Assembly (NCBI GenBank): GCA_013368315.1
Contig: JAACJM010000004.1
Location: forward strand, 1,054,001 to 1,118,000
Direction of reading: 5' to 3'
DNA: 64,000 bases
Origin: Tetrapyrgos nigripes
Lineage: Eukaryota > Basidiomycota > Agaricomycetes > Agaricales > Campanellaceae
A model generated the notes under the pieces. The model was not told the origin of the DNA. It saw only the letters and a list, made by a program, of their open reading frames with translations, and ran no database searches. Below, one piece after another: positions 44,167 through 55,737 of the stretch (its first letter is position 1; every line of letters begins with the position of its first letter). A program made the position numbers and the translations under genes.

Positions 44167-47100
44167 CTATTGCTGGAAGATAGCGTTGGCAACCTGTAGA
44201 GGATGCGTTAGAAAAGGGAAACGAGTGTTGTCGAGGTACTCACACTTTCGAGGAGCATCGACACTTCAGGTGCGATCCGAATGAAATCTTTACTCCAGAA
44301 TTCATATTTCGGATTCCTAAGCAACTCGATAAAGGTCACCAGGGCACCCCACGGGTGAGGTCGGTGTACAATAAATCGCTCAAGCAACACCTTCGTCATT
44401 ACTTCTCGGAATCGATCATCCTTTACTTCAAGGAATAGATGGAGAAGGAGAGTGCAGAACCAGTGAGTATGAGCATTAGGGTATCGAAGATGCAGAACCA
44501 TAGCACTGAGTAGGTGGTGTTGTCCTGAATAATTAAAAGTTAGTACACAGGTCTCGCCAAAACATTCCTGAGGAATCATACCTTCAACATCAAGGTTAGT
44601 GGCTAGGTACTGCAAAGCGATGACTCCAGGATCGTTCGGGATGAGCACGGATGTACCATTCCTGGCTTTGGCCTGCGCAACCGAAGAGACTCCGATGTAC
44701 ATGACAAGACAATTCATGAGAGACAAATTGTAAGAGTCTGGAGTCGCTTCAGTCGTGCCCGGATACCGTAGCCTGTCTTTGAGAGAGACAAGGAAGGATG
44801 ACGATCCACGGTTGAGAAGGTATTGGTCAAGATGGACCCGAAGGTCGGTACTTTTGAGGGCAGAAGTAAAGTCGGAAAGTATTGGAGGAATAGGACCCAT
44901 CTCTGGGATCGACTCGAGGGATACCTGGCGGAGATGAGGGTCGGGAAGGATGATGTTGGAAGGGAAGGCGCTAAGAATGATGTTGCGGAGTTGGATGCAA
45001 CGGGGAGGTATCATATCACAAAGCGTGAAGTAATATTCGCTCAGGAACTCTGGGAAATCGTGAAGAAGTACCAGGAGTAGGCGAAGAGCACCACGGTACA
45101 GATCACGAACTGCGATCTGAAGGTTCGCTTCTTTGAGGAACGGTTGCAAGAATCTGAAGAGACAGAGCAACAACTTGTGGAAAGAGGACCAGCCCTGAGG
45201 GACGAAGGTTTAATTTTGACACAACATGAGTGATAAAAACGACCTACCTCTCGATTTTCAGACAGCAACAGTTTAGGCATGAACAACCTGTGTGAGATGA
45301 GACACATCCAGGAGAAGGAGAACCCGGGGAAATGGGTGGGTTGCAAAGACATGAAAGTTCCACTGGAAAAAATAAATGAGCACATTGAAAAAAGAACGAA
45401 CTTATGAACATACCTCAAGCAATTCAACAGTGAGAAATAAGCAGTTCCCAGGTGAGCATCGGCAGCGTAAAGATCATTAATCAGACTGGAAAAGAATCTG
45501 AAGAATGGCTTTTGCTGGAAGGCAGCACCTTGCTCCTCGTGCAAGTAAGAAAGGACCAAGACAAAAATGGACAGTATCTTGGAGAGATAGTGAGTTTTCG
45601 CCTGATCATTGTTTACACCAGAAGCGTCGCCATGATATTTGACCATGTACACATACAACCTCGACATGGCATCGAGGGCTTGATATGCGTACTCAAATTC
45701 GCCGGCAGCCATACATTTCATGTAGCTGTTGATGCTTGACTCTGCGCAGACCCGGAAGAATAGGGACGACGTTTCATCCTCCTTGAAGATGCCTGCCTTG
45801 GTAAGCTGCGTGATGAAATTCACGAAACTCTTTTCTAAATTATGGGATCGTTGATACAGGTTAACCCATTGTTGGAAGCACGCGTATAGCTTCTCCTTCA
45901 TCTGCTCAGTCTCGGGTCGGACCGTAGGCTGACGTGAAGCAGGAGTAGAACTTTCGGAGGGCTGTCGAACAACTCCTCGCAGATCGTCCAGAAGTTTCGT
46001 TACCCTGAGATGAATGTTAACCCACAGATCAAGATCGACTTCAAACAGACTCACGCCTCGTTGGCTTTGCCTTGCTGTGACAGTTGGTTCAAGATCTCGA
46101 GGGAGAAACTGAACTGAGCCTGGCCAGCGACTGGGGGTTCTGTCGAGAGACATTCTCTGATCAGGCCTGCCGTAAAGTTGAGTACGCTAGGGCGAGGATC
46201 CGTGTACATCATTTTGGCAAGCTGCTGGTCCTGAATCGTTACGTTGATCAGGCCACTACGGAGCAGAACAATAGTCACAGGGATGTTGAATTTTCGCTGT
46301 AGAAATTAACGTCAGACGCCGAACCATGAGTGGGATCATATTCATACCTCATCTTCAGCATAAAGCAGCCATGTGATAGCCTCCTTTGCCACATCATCGT
46401 ATTGTTGACACAACGAGTCCAGCAAACCGACGTAGACCTCGCGACCCAACGGTGATGAGGTTTTATAGAGTAGCTGTACAATCTTTTGTGACATCAGGAG
46501 AGGAGTGCGATGACGTTCACCGGCTTCACTGAGATTCATGATGTTGCGTATGATATACCGAACATCATGATTAGGAGGCAGGGCGGCCAGAGAAGAGATG
46601 GGCAATTGCGTGACTAGTGCTTCCAAGTCTCTGGTCATCACCCCAAAGCGTTCCATCGCCTCTTGGTGGGTGGTGTGGTTGGTCATTGAGTCGGGGGCAG
46701 GGGAAGGGGTATAGGCACCGGGAGCTGCAAACGCCATGGTAGAGCCAGGTCTGCTGCCGACTCTTCTCTTTGGGTCGAGGGCTGGGGTGCGATGAGTTAT
46801 TGTGTCTGCAAAAACACGGCAAAAAACCTCACCAAAGTCTTCGTAGACTCCAATTTGATTGGCTTGCACACCACTGGCCTTGAGGCGAAGAGGGTCAGGA
46901 AGCGACATGGAAAAGGTGGAAGGAGGAGCAGAAGAGTCCCAAAACGCCTGGCCAGGCCGCATCTTTTCGGAATAATCAGTCAGTGCACTGATATGAATAC
47001 TGGATTCCTTACCTCGCGATGACGACGACGGGCCTCGTAAGCACCAGCAAAGCCTTCGTCTACATCAACTACGGCTTGTTCCATGGCAGCGCGTTCAATT

Positions 47101-50100
47101 GCTTGACAAGCAATATCCAAGTTATCAGAGACGAGGATGTTCATTGCTGCGTCACTCTGGGCCACCTGCAGAAAGCAATCCGTAAACAAAAGCACATTGA
47201 ACGTTGTGAAGACTACACACCTCTGGAAAACCATGCTCGATCAAAAACTGACGGATGTGAGCGGCAAGATTGCTCTTGAGGGGATCTTTGCAAGTCACTA
47301 GCGCCAAACTTCCAGCCAGTTTCTGCGCCATCATGTGGCCAGCCTTTCGCAACTTTTCGTCATTCGCCTCTGTAGCAAAATCTTTCGCAACCAATTCCCT
47401 TGTAGAGATTCCGGCAATGGTCACGGATCTTTCTACCACTGGGACAATGATCTAAAAATCACGTCAGTAGGTTGATCTAAAGACGCTGAGATGAGTACAT
47501 ACCTCTCTGACAGCCCGGTCAACAGCAAAGGCTACAGAGCGTTTGAAGGTAGGGTTTACACTGAAAGGAGGGAGCTGAGGATTGATATGGATATGAGAGG
47601 TAAGGCTACTGAGGATTTGCTCAATATGAGGACCCAACACCCTTTGCGTGTCTGAAGGACTGGCTGGACCAAGAGCCAGCACTTGTGAATCATTGCCCAC
47701 CATTTGAGCAGGGTCATAACCACCAATAGGCAATGAATCGATGTCGGTGACATATTCTGGCAGAGGAGGGCCGGCGAGGGAATCAACCAATGGTCTGTTT
47801 CGGAGGACTATAGTAGGCTCGAGATTATCCAAGTTGAGTTCCAACGTAGTACAAAGCACCTCGATCTCAAACTTGTAATGGAGTTTTAGGTCGGCGAAAA
47901 AGTAGAGTTCTGCGAGTAGACTCATCACAGCCATCAGCCAGGGATTCGGTGGTTTAAACACCTTGGATCTGGCACAGGCTTCGAGTACTTTGCAGACAAA
48001 AGGTATGGCGACAATGGTGCGACCACTTTCGTAGCCTTCGATGAGTAGGTCTTTGAAGGAGAGATTTTTGTGTTTGATGGGGATATCACGGGCAAGAGTA
48101 ATCGAACCAAGCCATGATCCGACATTTTTGAGAGTGGTGCGTTCAGGCCCGAATTGCAAGGCCCTTTCAGAATTGAGGACGAGCATGGATTTGACAAAGG
48201 TTTCGTGGAGAATGAATTTGCTCAATGGCTCGCGATCCATGGCGTCCAGGAAGCGGAGATAGAGGGAGTGGTTATTGGGTTCGGAGCTGACTCGTTGGTC
48301 AATAAGGTAGTTTGCGAACCAACGAGCGTAGTCATCGTCGAAGATCCCTTGCATTTCGGCAAGTTTTGCATCGAAATTACCGGGGGCAAGATTATTGACG
48401 ATGAAAAGGATTTTGTCGGAAAGTTCCTCTGGGGGTTCTTCAATGTCACCCTCCACAGGATCAGGTTGGATAGATGTGAAGATAGGAGGTGCTTCGATGG
48501 CGGCGTTGGCAAGGAGATTCATGTCTAAAGCACCATCACCGGCGGCGGCAAGGAAGCGCTGGAGATTGGCGACAAGATCCGGACGAGCATCGGCAAGGTG
48601 GACGTTCCTCACTAGTGTTTCACAGAGGGGTCGCCACTCAGGCAGCCTCGACTCGAACCGCGAGAGAGCCTGCAAACCAAATTTGAACAAATTGGTTTCC
48701 GGAGGGCAGTCGAGGGCGTCAAGGATGTAACGGATAGCGATACCAAGAGGGATGTAGTCGATGAGGCGGTGTTGAATTAAGGATCCAAACAGGTAGCCAG
48801 TCATCGCTAATTCGCGGGCGGGATAGTAGGATTGGAAGAATTTGTACTCGTCAAAAAGGAAATGGAGCATGCAGCAGAAGACCTCATGGTCTCGAGGATT
48901 GGACGAGTCTTTGCTTCGTTGAAGCATGGCAATGACATCGTCAATCGTCGTGTTTTCGTCATACATCTGCTTGTATATTCCATCCACTTCCGTTTCGATT
49001 TCCGAGCTGTAGTTGATGACGGTGTAGCCTGGCTCAATATCTGAACCAGGCATCATGCTCATGAGACGAGGATGGACCTGTAGACAGTGGTTTTTCACAT
49101 CATTCCAAAATTGTTTGTCTTCCTCTGCCATTTGATTCTGGCTGTTGTCCACCGAGAGTCAGCGTCCAATAACAGTGATGAGGAAATGACTCACCTATTC
49201 CGCAGTATCCGTAAAATGATAGTAATGGTGTTGGGATTGAGCGGCATTGTGCGCGCCTCCGGCTGCGGGTCCGCTAACCGTATCATCTTCTCCGTTTGAA
49301 CCTTTTCCTCGATAAACTCGAGCACCGCGTGCAAAAATTCGGCACCGTGTTTAGCCACATTATCCAAAAGCCACTTGTCCAAGTTCAGGTACTCTCTACG
49401 CGAGGCAAGTGCAGCAACATCCAAGGCAAAACCAAACGGTCTCACTTCCAAAAGGGATTCTAGAATCTGTCGGGAAACGTCAACTACACGAGATGAGACT
49501 GGTAGCGAATGATTGTATACTTTGAGATCTTGAGCGACGTCTAGGATACGCGTTATGTTCAGAGGATTGTCCTGGTAAAAGTCACGGAACGCGTCTGTCA
49601 GATATGAGGGCTGTATCTGCCATATCCGCATAAAGACAAGTTGATGGTTGGGATGACCAGCCAAAAACATGTTGAGAAGTTTACGCGAATATTCCAGTCG
49701 AATCTCATTCCATGGAGCGTCCTAGATTACATCTAAGCTTTGAGAAGCCTTACAAGGAACAGCTTACTCACCGGAACCTGCAAGAGACCCATATGAACCA
49801 GCTCTGCACTGATTTTGATGGCTTTATCTAGCATCTCTCGCACCACATTCCGTATCTCCAAGGAATCCGAGTCTGCCATACGCACTAACACCTCGAACAA
49901 ATCCAAGGAATTCCAAGTATGGTTTTGTACATTTGTGGCGAGAGCTTTGATGGTAGGGCTAGCGACGGCGACATCTTCCACAGTCACAATCCTACGGCCC
50001 GGAAGCTGAACAAAATTGAATGTATCTGCTGGGAGGGAGAGGAGGGCGTCAAGAAGTCGGAGTTGGTAGAGAGGATTCGACCAGATAGACCAAAATCCTA

Positions 50101-51440
50101 AGACAGCTGTCGGTTCCGTGTCACGAGGGCAATTGAGAAGAATGGCAATGAGGAGTTTGAGGGTGGCAGTGTCGACACCATGACGATCAGGCAGGTCGAA
50201 GGACTTTATCACACTTGCCCAGTTGATATTAGAGGACTATTAACTGTGTTAAGTGCCACTCAGACGGTAGGACAAATCGATGACTCACAAAGCTACCAAG
50301 AGCCCGGACAATGGCAGGAACATCGCACAATACAGCTCCTTCAGAGGCCTTTCGGTTCAAAGTCGACACAATATCGATGACCTGCTCGTCCCTTGGAGGT
50401 GCCGCGTCCGAAATACCAAAGCGCGCGAGAAGGGCACGAACTGCATCTTGGTCGCTGGTGACGTCGGGACCAAACATGAGAAGCGCCTGAACAAGTGTCG
50501 TTCCGGGTGGAAGGCTGAGAATCTGATTGAGTAGACGTCATCTATCAGTAAAAAAATCAGACACACCTCAAATTTGGAAAGATACGCTGCAGTATAGGTG
50601 CCACCGTTTCTTTGCCATACTTGGTCTGAACAGCGACAATGAGGGCTTGACGTTGAGCAGCATCAAGCACCGGTGACTCTGGTGGAGGATCGGACAGTAG
50701 ATTTGACATGAGCTTCGCGACCTGGTTTGGAGACAAGTCGGCGTGGTCGAAAGACGGATTGTGGCAGAGACTGAGGACTGCGTTTTCGAATTCTGAGCGT
50801 ATCATGTTTTGTGCTTGGATGGTAAGCTCCTTATTTCTAACAGGACCAGCGACGATGGAGGAAGCCAAGACGAGGCGTTCAAGAGGACGGAGATTGATAC
50901 GTTCGGCAAACCGATGGAAATCAAAGTGACGAAAGATGTCGCCGTCGCCTTTGTCTATGCCATCGCGAAAACGGTCTGCGAGGACTGGGTCACGAGCCAG
51001 ACGCTGTGTCTCTTGGACGAGGAGACGAAAGGTGAGATTGGAGGAGGTGTCGAAGGAGGACGGAGGGGAGGCTGAGGTGAGACGCGACTGGGATTGAAGG
51101 ATGAGACGACGGATGAAATGGAGGTAGGTGTCTATGCCATGCTGCTCAGAAAGCTGGAGAAGAAATGAGTGGCAAGTGGTACACAAAAGAGACGGAGACT
51201 GACCGAACGGATTTCGACCTGGTTTCGCTCGAAATTGTCCTCTGTAAGGGTGGAGAGAAGAAAGACTATCTGGGCTTTGACGATGGTGTGGATATTGGTT
51301 GTGCTCGTCGGCGGGTTGTCCATATGGGACCTCGACGGGGTGACCGAGCGCCGGACAGCAGCGTTTCCGGGTCCGGACGCCGTTTTTGGTGGAATCGTAG
51401 AAGAATGCTGGAGGGGAACGGGAGGAGGGTCTATCGTCAA
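44167..51440 (-). CDS. NOT1: CCR4-NOT complex scaffold NOT1 (CNOT1)
   Basis: NOT1 is the scaffold of the cytoplasmic deadenylase complex that controls mRNA decay. It is the largest gene here, roughly 2,000-2,100 residues over some 20 exons. The N-terminal HEAT region starts MTIDPPPVPLQHSS and includes HTIVKAQIVFLLSTLTEDNF and FHRFAERINLRPLERLVLAS. The MIF4G-like, CAF1-binding domain is in the exon 47464-49152 (GYTVINYSSEIETEVDGIYK, HEVFCCMLHFLFDEYKFF, LFGSLIQHRLIDYIPLGIAI). The CNOT9-binding bundle follows (VAFAVDRAVREVCTHLSVF, KAGHMMAQKLAGSLALVTCK, HIRQFLIEHGFPE). The C-terminal NOT module has FFSSLINDLYAADAHLGTAY, FQFPEFLSEYYFTLCDMIPP-like text, and RHPHPWG..LVTFIELLRNP. A last exon encodes VANAIFQQ. 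It starts 52 bp from the RTCA stop. Confidence 0.95.
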
Positions 51441-51492
51441 AGGCCAAACTACCTTGGCGTGTTCAAAGGAGGAAGATGTTTGTACGTGTTTG

Positions 51493-52663
51493 CTAACACC
51501 TTGGATTACAAGTCACTATTTTGTTTTCTATACTAAATCTAGCATCTGTCAGCTCTTCAGCTACCCAGATTGCAGTTCTGAAAGCAAGTATGTCAATAGC
51601 ACATTCTTTATCAGAAACAGTTGATTACCTTGTATGTAACGTTAGATCACCGCAAAGCACCTCTGATGTTCCTCCAGCCAGTGCCATCAAGATGATTATC
51701 TGGTCCTGGAGCCACTCGTCAACACACCCGCCTGCTTCAAGTCCTCTCAAGACTTCCTTAGCAGCCTCTTCTCCAACATCCTCTGCTGCAATATTCTTCC
51801 TTCCTACACTTCCAGCTCCAATTATCCCTCCACCTCCCAACTCTGCCCACAGCACAATGCCGCTTCCAGCACCTACTGTATTCCCCCTCTTGTACTCAAT
51901 CTCTACCGGAACCTCATCCGATATGCCTCCCATCTTCAGCCGTCTCTTTGCTCCTTCAACCATACTTCGACCTAAATGGTCCGGCAAACCCGCAACATGT
52001 GCAATCCCTTTCACACACAATACCTCTCCCCGTTCCAACAAGCTAAAACCTTTCAACGGTCCATTACTAGGCGTAATCTTCACCACAACCTCCCCGCCAC
52101 CTTTCGGATAATACCCTCTCCTCTTCAACTCCACTTCACCACAAATCCCAAAATGTTTCTTTATAAACGGAAAGAACACATTCTGCGTGTAGTCAATCTG
52201 AGGAGCTTGTTCGCAATTGGTCCCTCCTTTCAGTGTCAGTGTCGATGGAACCCGTTCTTGTCCGAATAAAAGTAGTGGAAGAGCAATTTGAAGGAGTAGG
52301 GTTGTAGCACCCGCAGTGACTGAATCCGCTGTATAGTTACCAGGGATTTGTATGCGTCCAGGAATAAATTCAATTTGAGATGAGCCATTCGTTACGCCGT
52401 TTACTTGTGCAGAAGCTATTTCGCTAGCTAATAGGATTCCTAATACTCCTTTTAGAGGACTGTCAATGAGACCACGAAAGATGGTACTGACCTGTTTTGT
52501 GCTGATTCTTCAACCCAGGTGGATTTCGACCACTTCTTATGTTCTGTATACAGACTGGTTTGGAAAGCAAGGCAGCCAACGAGATACAGTTCCGTAGGAT
52601 TTGACCTCCACCTTCAAGGACACTTCCGTCAATGATTTTCATCTCACTGGCTGCCGAAGTCAT
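51493..52663 (-). CDS. RTCA: RNA 3'-terminal phosphate cyclase (RTCA)
   Basis: RTCA converts RNA 3'-phosphate ends to 2',3'-cyclic phosphates with ATP. The signature [17 protein letters not shown] starts the protein, then [17 protein letters not shown] and [37 protein letters not shown] and [20 protein letters not shown] form the inserted and core domains. [20 protein letters not shown] precedes [15 protein letters not shown], whose His aligns with the adenylylated catalytic His. The last intron (about 51580-51632) splits this motif directly after LHT. It ends [12 protein letters not shown]. These residues argue for a true cyclase rather than the catalytically dead Rcl1. Start at 52663, or Met8 at 52642. 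It is followed by NOT1 after 52 bp and preceded by the acyltransferase after 67 bp. Confidence 0.92.
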
Positions 52664-52730
52664 GCTGGTATCGATGAGAGCTAAGTCTGACGCGTCTTGG
52701 ACTGGATTGACGTCACGTACAGTCTATTCA

Positions 52731-54551
52731 CTACGTATGGTACAGAAAATCAAACCGCCCATCCTCGACATCTCCCAACATTTTCAACACTGGATCCCTC
52801 ATCTCCTCAGACACTCCAAAACTAATATCAACAGCACCATTCGTGTCTGAATCCTCGCCCAGGTCACCAGGATTCGCACAAAAAACCCTTAGATAAAATT
52901 TGTTCATCCCAGAGGTATAAAACTTGACCAGTCCCGGATACCCAAAGTGTATCGAATGCCAGTCTAGTCTGATAATGAACGCAAAGAGGTCAATTCGAGT
53001 GAAATAGAAAGAGCCATTCCTTTGAAAACTCACGATAACTGAGAATTAACGGACAAAACTCCCGCCTCTGACCCAAAAAAGAACTGCGTATTGTTCGCTG
53101 CAGCTAAATCCATGTAATGACCAGCTACAGACATGTAGCTCTCGACAAAATCGGGCTGACGAGCATTGGTGAGGGACTGGCGGATTCGTTCGGCGATATA
53201 TCGAATGTCAGTTGCATGAGAGTCGTCAATCTCTTCAGTCGGTACCTGTCAGACAAATGTCATTCCGAGTCCACTAAGACAGGTACTACAAAAACTACGA
53301 AAACTCACCACATAGATAGGATTTCCGGCCGAAGCAGGATTCGTCCATTGAGCTTTTACACCTCTATACTGCGCCACAAGAGAATTGCTTCATTCAGACC
53401 ACTGGACACGGTGTAGAAGGCAAAAGAAAGCTGACTATTACTACTCACCACAGCAGCATTCGTTATCTTCTTCACACAATTCCTCCTACACAGACTCAAA
53501 ATCACCGCAACACAGGCTGTTATGCAATCTTGTCGTGTGAGCTTCAAGTTCCCTTCGACATCAGAACCCTCCAACTCTAAACTTCTTGTCCTCAGCCAAT
53601 CCAAAAGCTCCTCCACCCGTCTACGCCGTAATCGAAACATCACAGGAACCATACCCTGATTCCTTTCCGCGTATCGTAAACCGATTTCGAATGAAGGATA
53701 TGTACAAGCCAGATGAGGCATTGATGGTGTGTGTTTTGCGATGAGCTGCTGGAACTCGACATTGGCACTGGGGTTGAAAAAGTGTTTGGAGCTGGAGGAG
53801 AAATCGGGAAGAGGGTCGAGCAGGGGGAGGTTCTGGTATAGTTGGGATAAGGACCGCAAGAAGCGGAGGAGGGTTGTTGCATCACCTACGAGCAACATAA
53901 CAAATAGTTAGTGACTGAGGGTAAGCAGTAAGGAGGATGCAAATAACCACTCACCCAGCACATGGTGCCACGATACACCCAAGACAGTCTGACCTCTCCC
54001 AATCGTCATCCTTATACGAAGGAGAGAATCATCTCGAAGTGCAGGCGTACTACTGAGATAGGGAGCGATAAAGCTGGAATCCTGCACCACCCAAGAACTC
54101 AATGAAGACCCTGGCTTGTCCTCAGCTTTGAGAATTTCAACAGGAATAGGACAATCTTCAAGGACAATCTGAGATGAGAAGATTTAATTAGTGATCACGG
54201 AGATGCACTTTCGAGAAGTCGTCGTTGGAAGACAATGCCTGACCTTCCACCTAGTACTATTCTGGCGTAATCGACCACAGACTGGACGATACAGCCATAG
54301 GCAGCTGGATAGAGCGTCACTGAAATGTTGAACGTCCAATTCCACGGGAATGACGTGCAGCCTCTTGATCTTCGCATATATATCAGTATGACGGTCAAAA
54401 ATGAGTGCGTGCTCAATGACAAGCTGGTCAAGTCGCGCACAAAGGTCATCCACAGATCATGACTAGGCAAAGATATGGAATCTTGAAGTATCTTGTTGTC
54501 TTTTCCGGGCTTGGGGAAGACTTGGATCGTGTCAATTGCAGAAGATGTCAT
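52731..54551 (-). CDS. BAHD-type acyltransferase, possibly frameshifted near the N-terminus
   Basis: Enzymes of this family (PF02458) transfer acyl groups from CoA to alcohols or amines of secondary metabolites. The catalytic HxxxD lies in LGVSWHHVLGDATTLLRFL, split by an intron after HHVLG. The distal structural motif (DFGWG in plants) is FGYPGLVKFY. Other parts include CLWLYRPVCGRLRQNSTRWK and VQDSSFIAPYLSSTP, ending EDGRFDFLYHT. The first 35 codons (MTSSAIDTIQVFPKPGKDN to SHDL) are in one frame and VDDLCARLDQLVIEHALIFD in the next, with only GATCTGTGGAT between and no usable splice acceptor. One base seems missing near 54453. So the gene is either broken or misread there. The substrate is unknown; it is divergent from the amidase gene. 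Confidence 0.82.
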
Positions 54552-54666
54552 ATTGGAAATTTGCTGGGCGGATGTTCGGATATTTCAGAATCTCAATTAC
54601 CGACAGGGCCCTCTTATAAGTTCTGGAAAATTGGGAAGAGAGATAAGAAGTGCACATCTCTCAAAG
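54552..54666. promoter_or_regulatory. 115-bp divergent promoter acyltransferase/amidase
   Basis: The two start codons are 115 bp apart on opposite strands, suggesting shared control of two small-molecule enzymes. No TATA or known box was seen. Confidence 0.35.
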
Positions 54667-55438
54667 ATGTCTGATATAGTTCATGTTTCTACAGACGACT
54701 ACAATAAGGCCGGGTTCTCCAATGTCATGGGCTGGGTACTTATTTTCTAGAACCACTCACTTTCCCTCAAGACTGATTTGAAATTGTTTTAGGGCACAAA
54801 GCCCGCCTTAATACTCATCGACGTCTGCAAGGCGTACTGGACAGAGGGATCTCCCTTGGACATCTCATCCAACCCCGAAGGTGCCCGATCTCCGGACTCC
54901 ATGCGCCGTTTACTCCAATCCGCTCGCAAGGGAGGGTGTCCAGTCATCTGGACACAAGTCCAATATACACATCCTGATCTCCTAGACGCTGGCCTATTTT
55001 ACAAGAAGGCAAAAGCATTGGCAGTCTGGCGAACAGGGGATGAACGCAAGCTTCACGAGCCACTTGAAGGCTTGGAGCTGGGACCTAGCGATATAGTCAT
55101 CATCAAGCAGTATGCGTCTGCGTTCTTTGGAACTTCTCTCGCAAGTACTCTGAACGCGATGAAAGTGGATACGTTGGTCGTATGCGGGGTGAGCACGAGC
55201 GGATGTGTACGGGCTAGCGCTCTGGATGCCATGCAATATGGTTTCCGGCCGATGGTTAGTGTCATAAAAAATGTAGTACAGCCGGCGTAAGTACTGACCA
55301 GGCTACAGGTGGTTGGCTCTGCCTGCGGAGATCGTTCTCCTGAAATTCACAACTCCAACATGTTTGATTTGAATGCAAAGTATGCTGATGCGGTGTCTGA
55401 AGAGGCCGCTGTACAGGCGTTGTCTGCTGGGTGGTAGT
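54667..55438 (+). CDS. Isochorismatase-fold hydrolase, N-carbamoylsarcosine amidase-like
   Basis: A cysteine hydrolase of small amides. Two introns give about 220 residues. The Asp-Lys-Cys catalytic triad is visible: Asp in PALILIDVCKAYW, Lys in DIVIIKQYASAFFGT, Cys in VCGVSTSGCVRASALDAM. GVSTSGCVRA with YGFRPMVV is typical of N-carbamoylsarcosine amidohydrolases and related fungal enzymes rather than of nicotinamidase, which has a metal-binding DxHxxxH loop not seen here. Start at 54667 gives MSDIVHVSTDDYNKAGFSNV. It ends VQALSAGW, and a MITE begins 13 bp past the stop. The substrate remains open. Confidence 0.87.
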
Positions 55439-55450
55439 ACTGATAGTATA

Positions 55451-55636
55451 CACCTAGCAGCAATCGATATTCCGTGGCCAGAACATCAACTTCTCTGGTA
55501 CTGAAATGGATTCGAAAATTTGACATAAAATTCCGAAGCACGAAAACCTTTTGTTTCCAAATGAGTTTCCTCGTCGCTGGAAAAACTTGACCTTTTTGAG
55601 CTGACTCCTGGCCACGGAATATTGGTTGCATGGGTG
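55451..55636. mobile_element. 186-bp MITE, copy 2, inverted relative to copy 1
   Basis: Inverted repeats: atattccgtggccag at 55467-55481 and its exact complement at 55608-55622 (15/15), extending with mismatches to CACC at 55451 and GGTG at 55636. The segment 55531-55570 matches the reverse complement of 36635-36674 in copy 1 at about 36 of 40 bases, so the two elements are in opposite orientation. No clear target duplication is left. It occupies the amidase 3' flank and may supply its terminator. Confidence 0.7.
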
Positions 55637-55737
55637 AGACTTGAAGCTTGTGAAATCGAATTGGAGCCTGTCGACTTATGACGTCATCGATTCATCACAT
55701 AGGTAGAGGCTTTTGTTGATCAGAACAAGCGAAAGAA

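Noticed and set aside
48041..48730. Long plus-strand ORFs inside NOT1 (for example 48154-48528)
   Set aside because: They are antisense shadows of the long NOT1 exon, which has strong family conservation on the minus strand.
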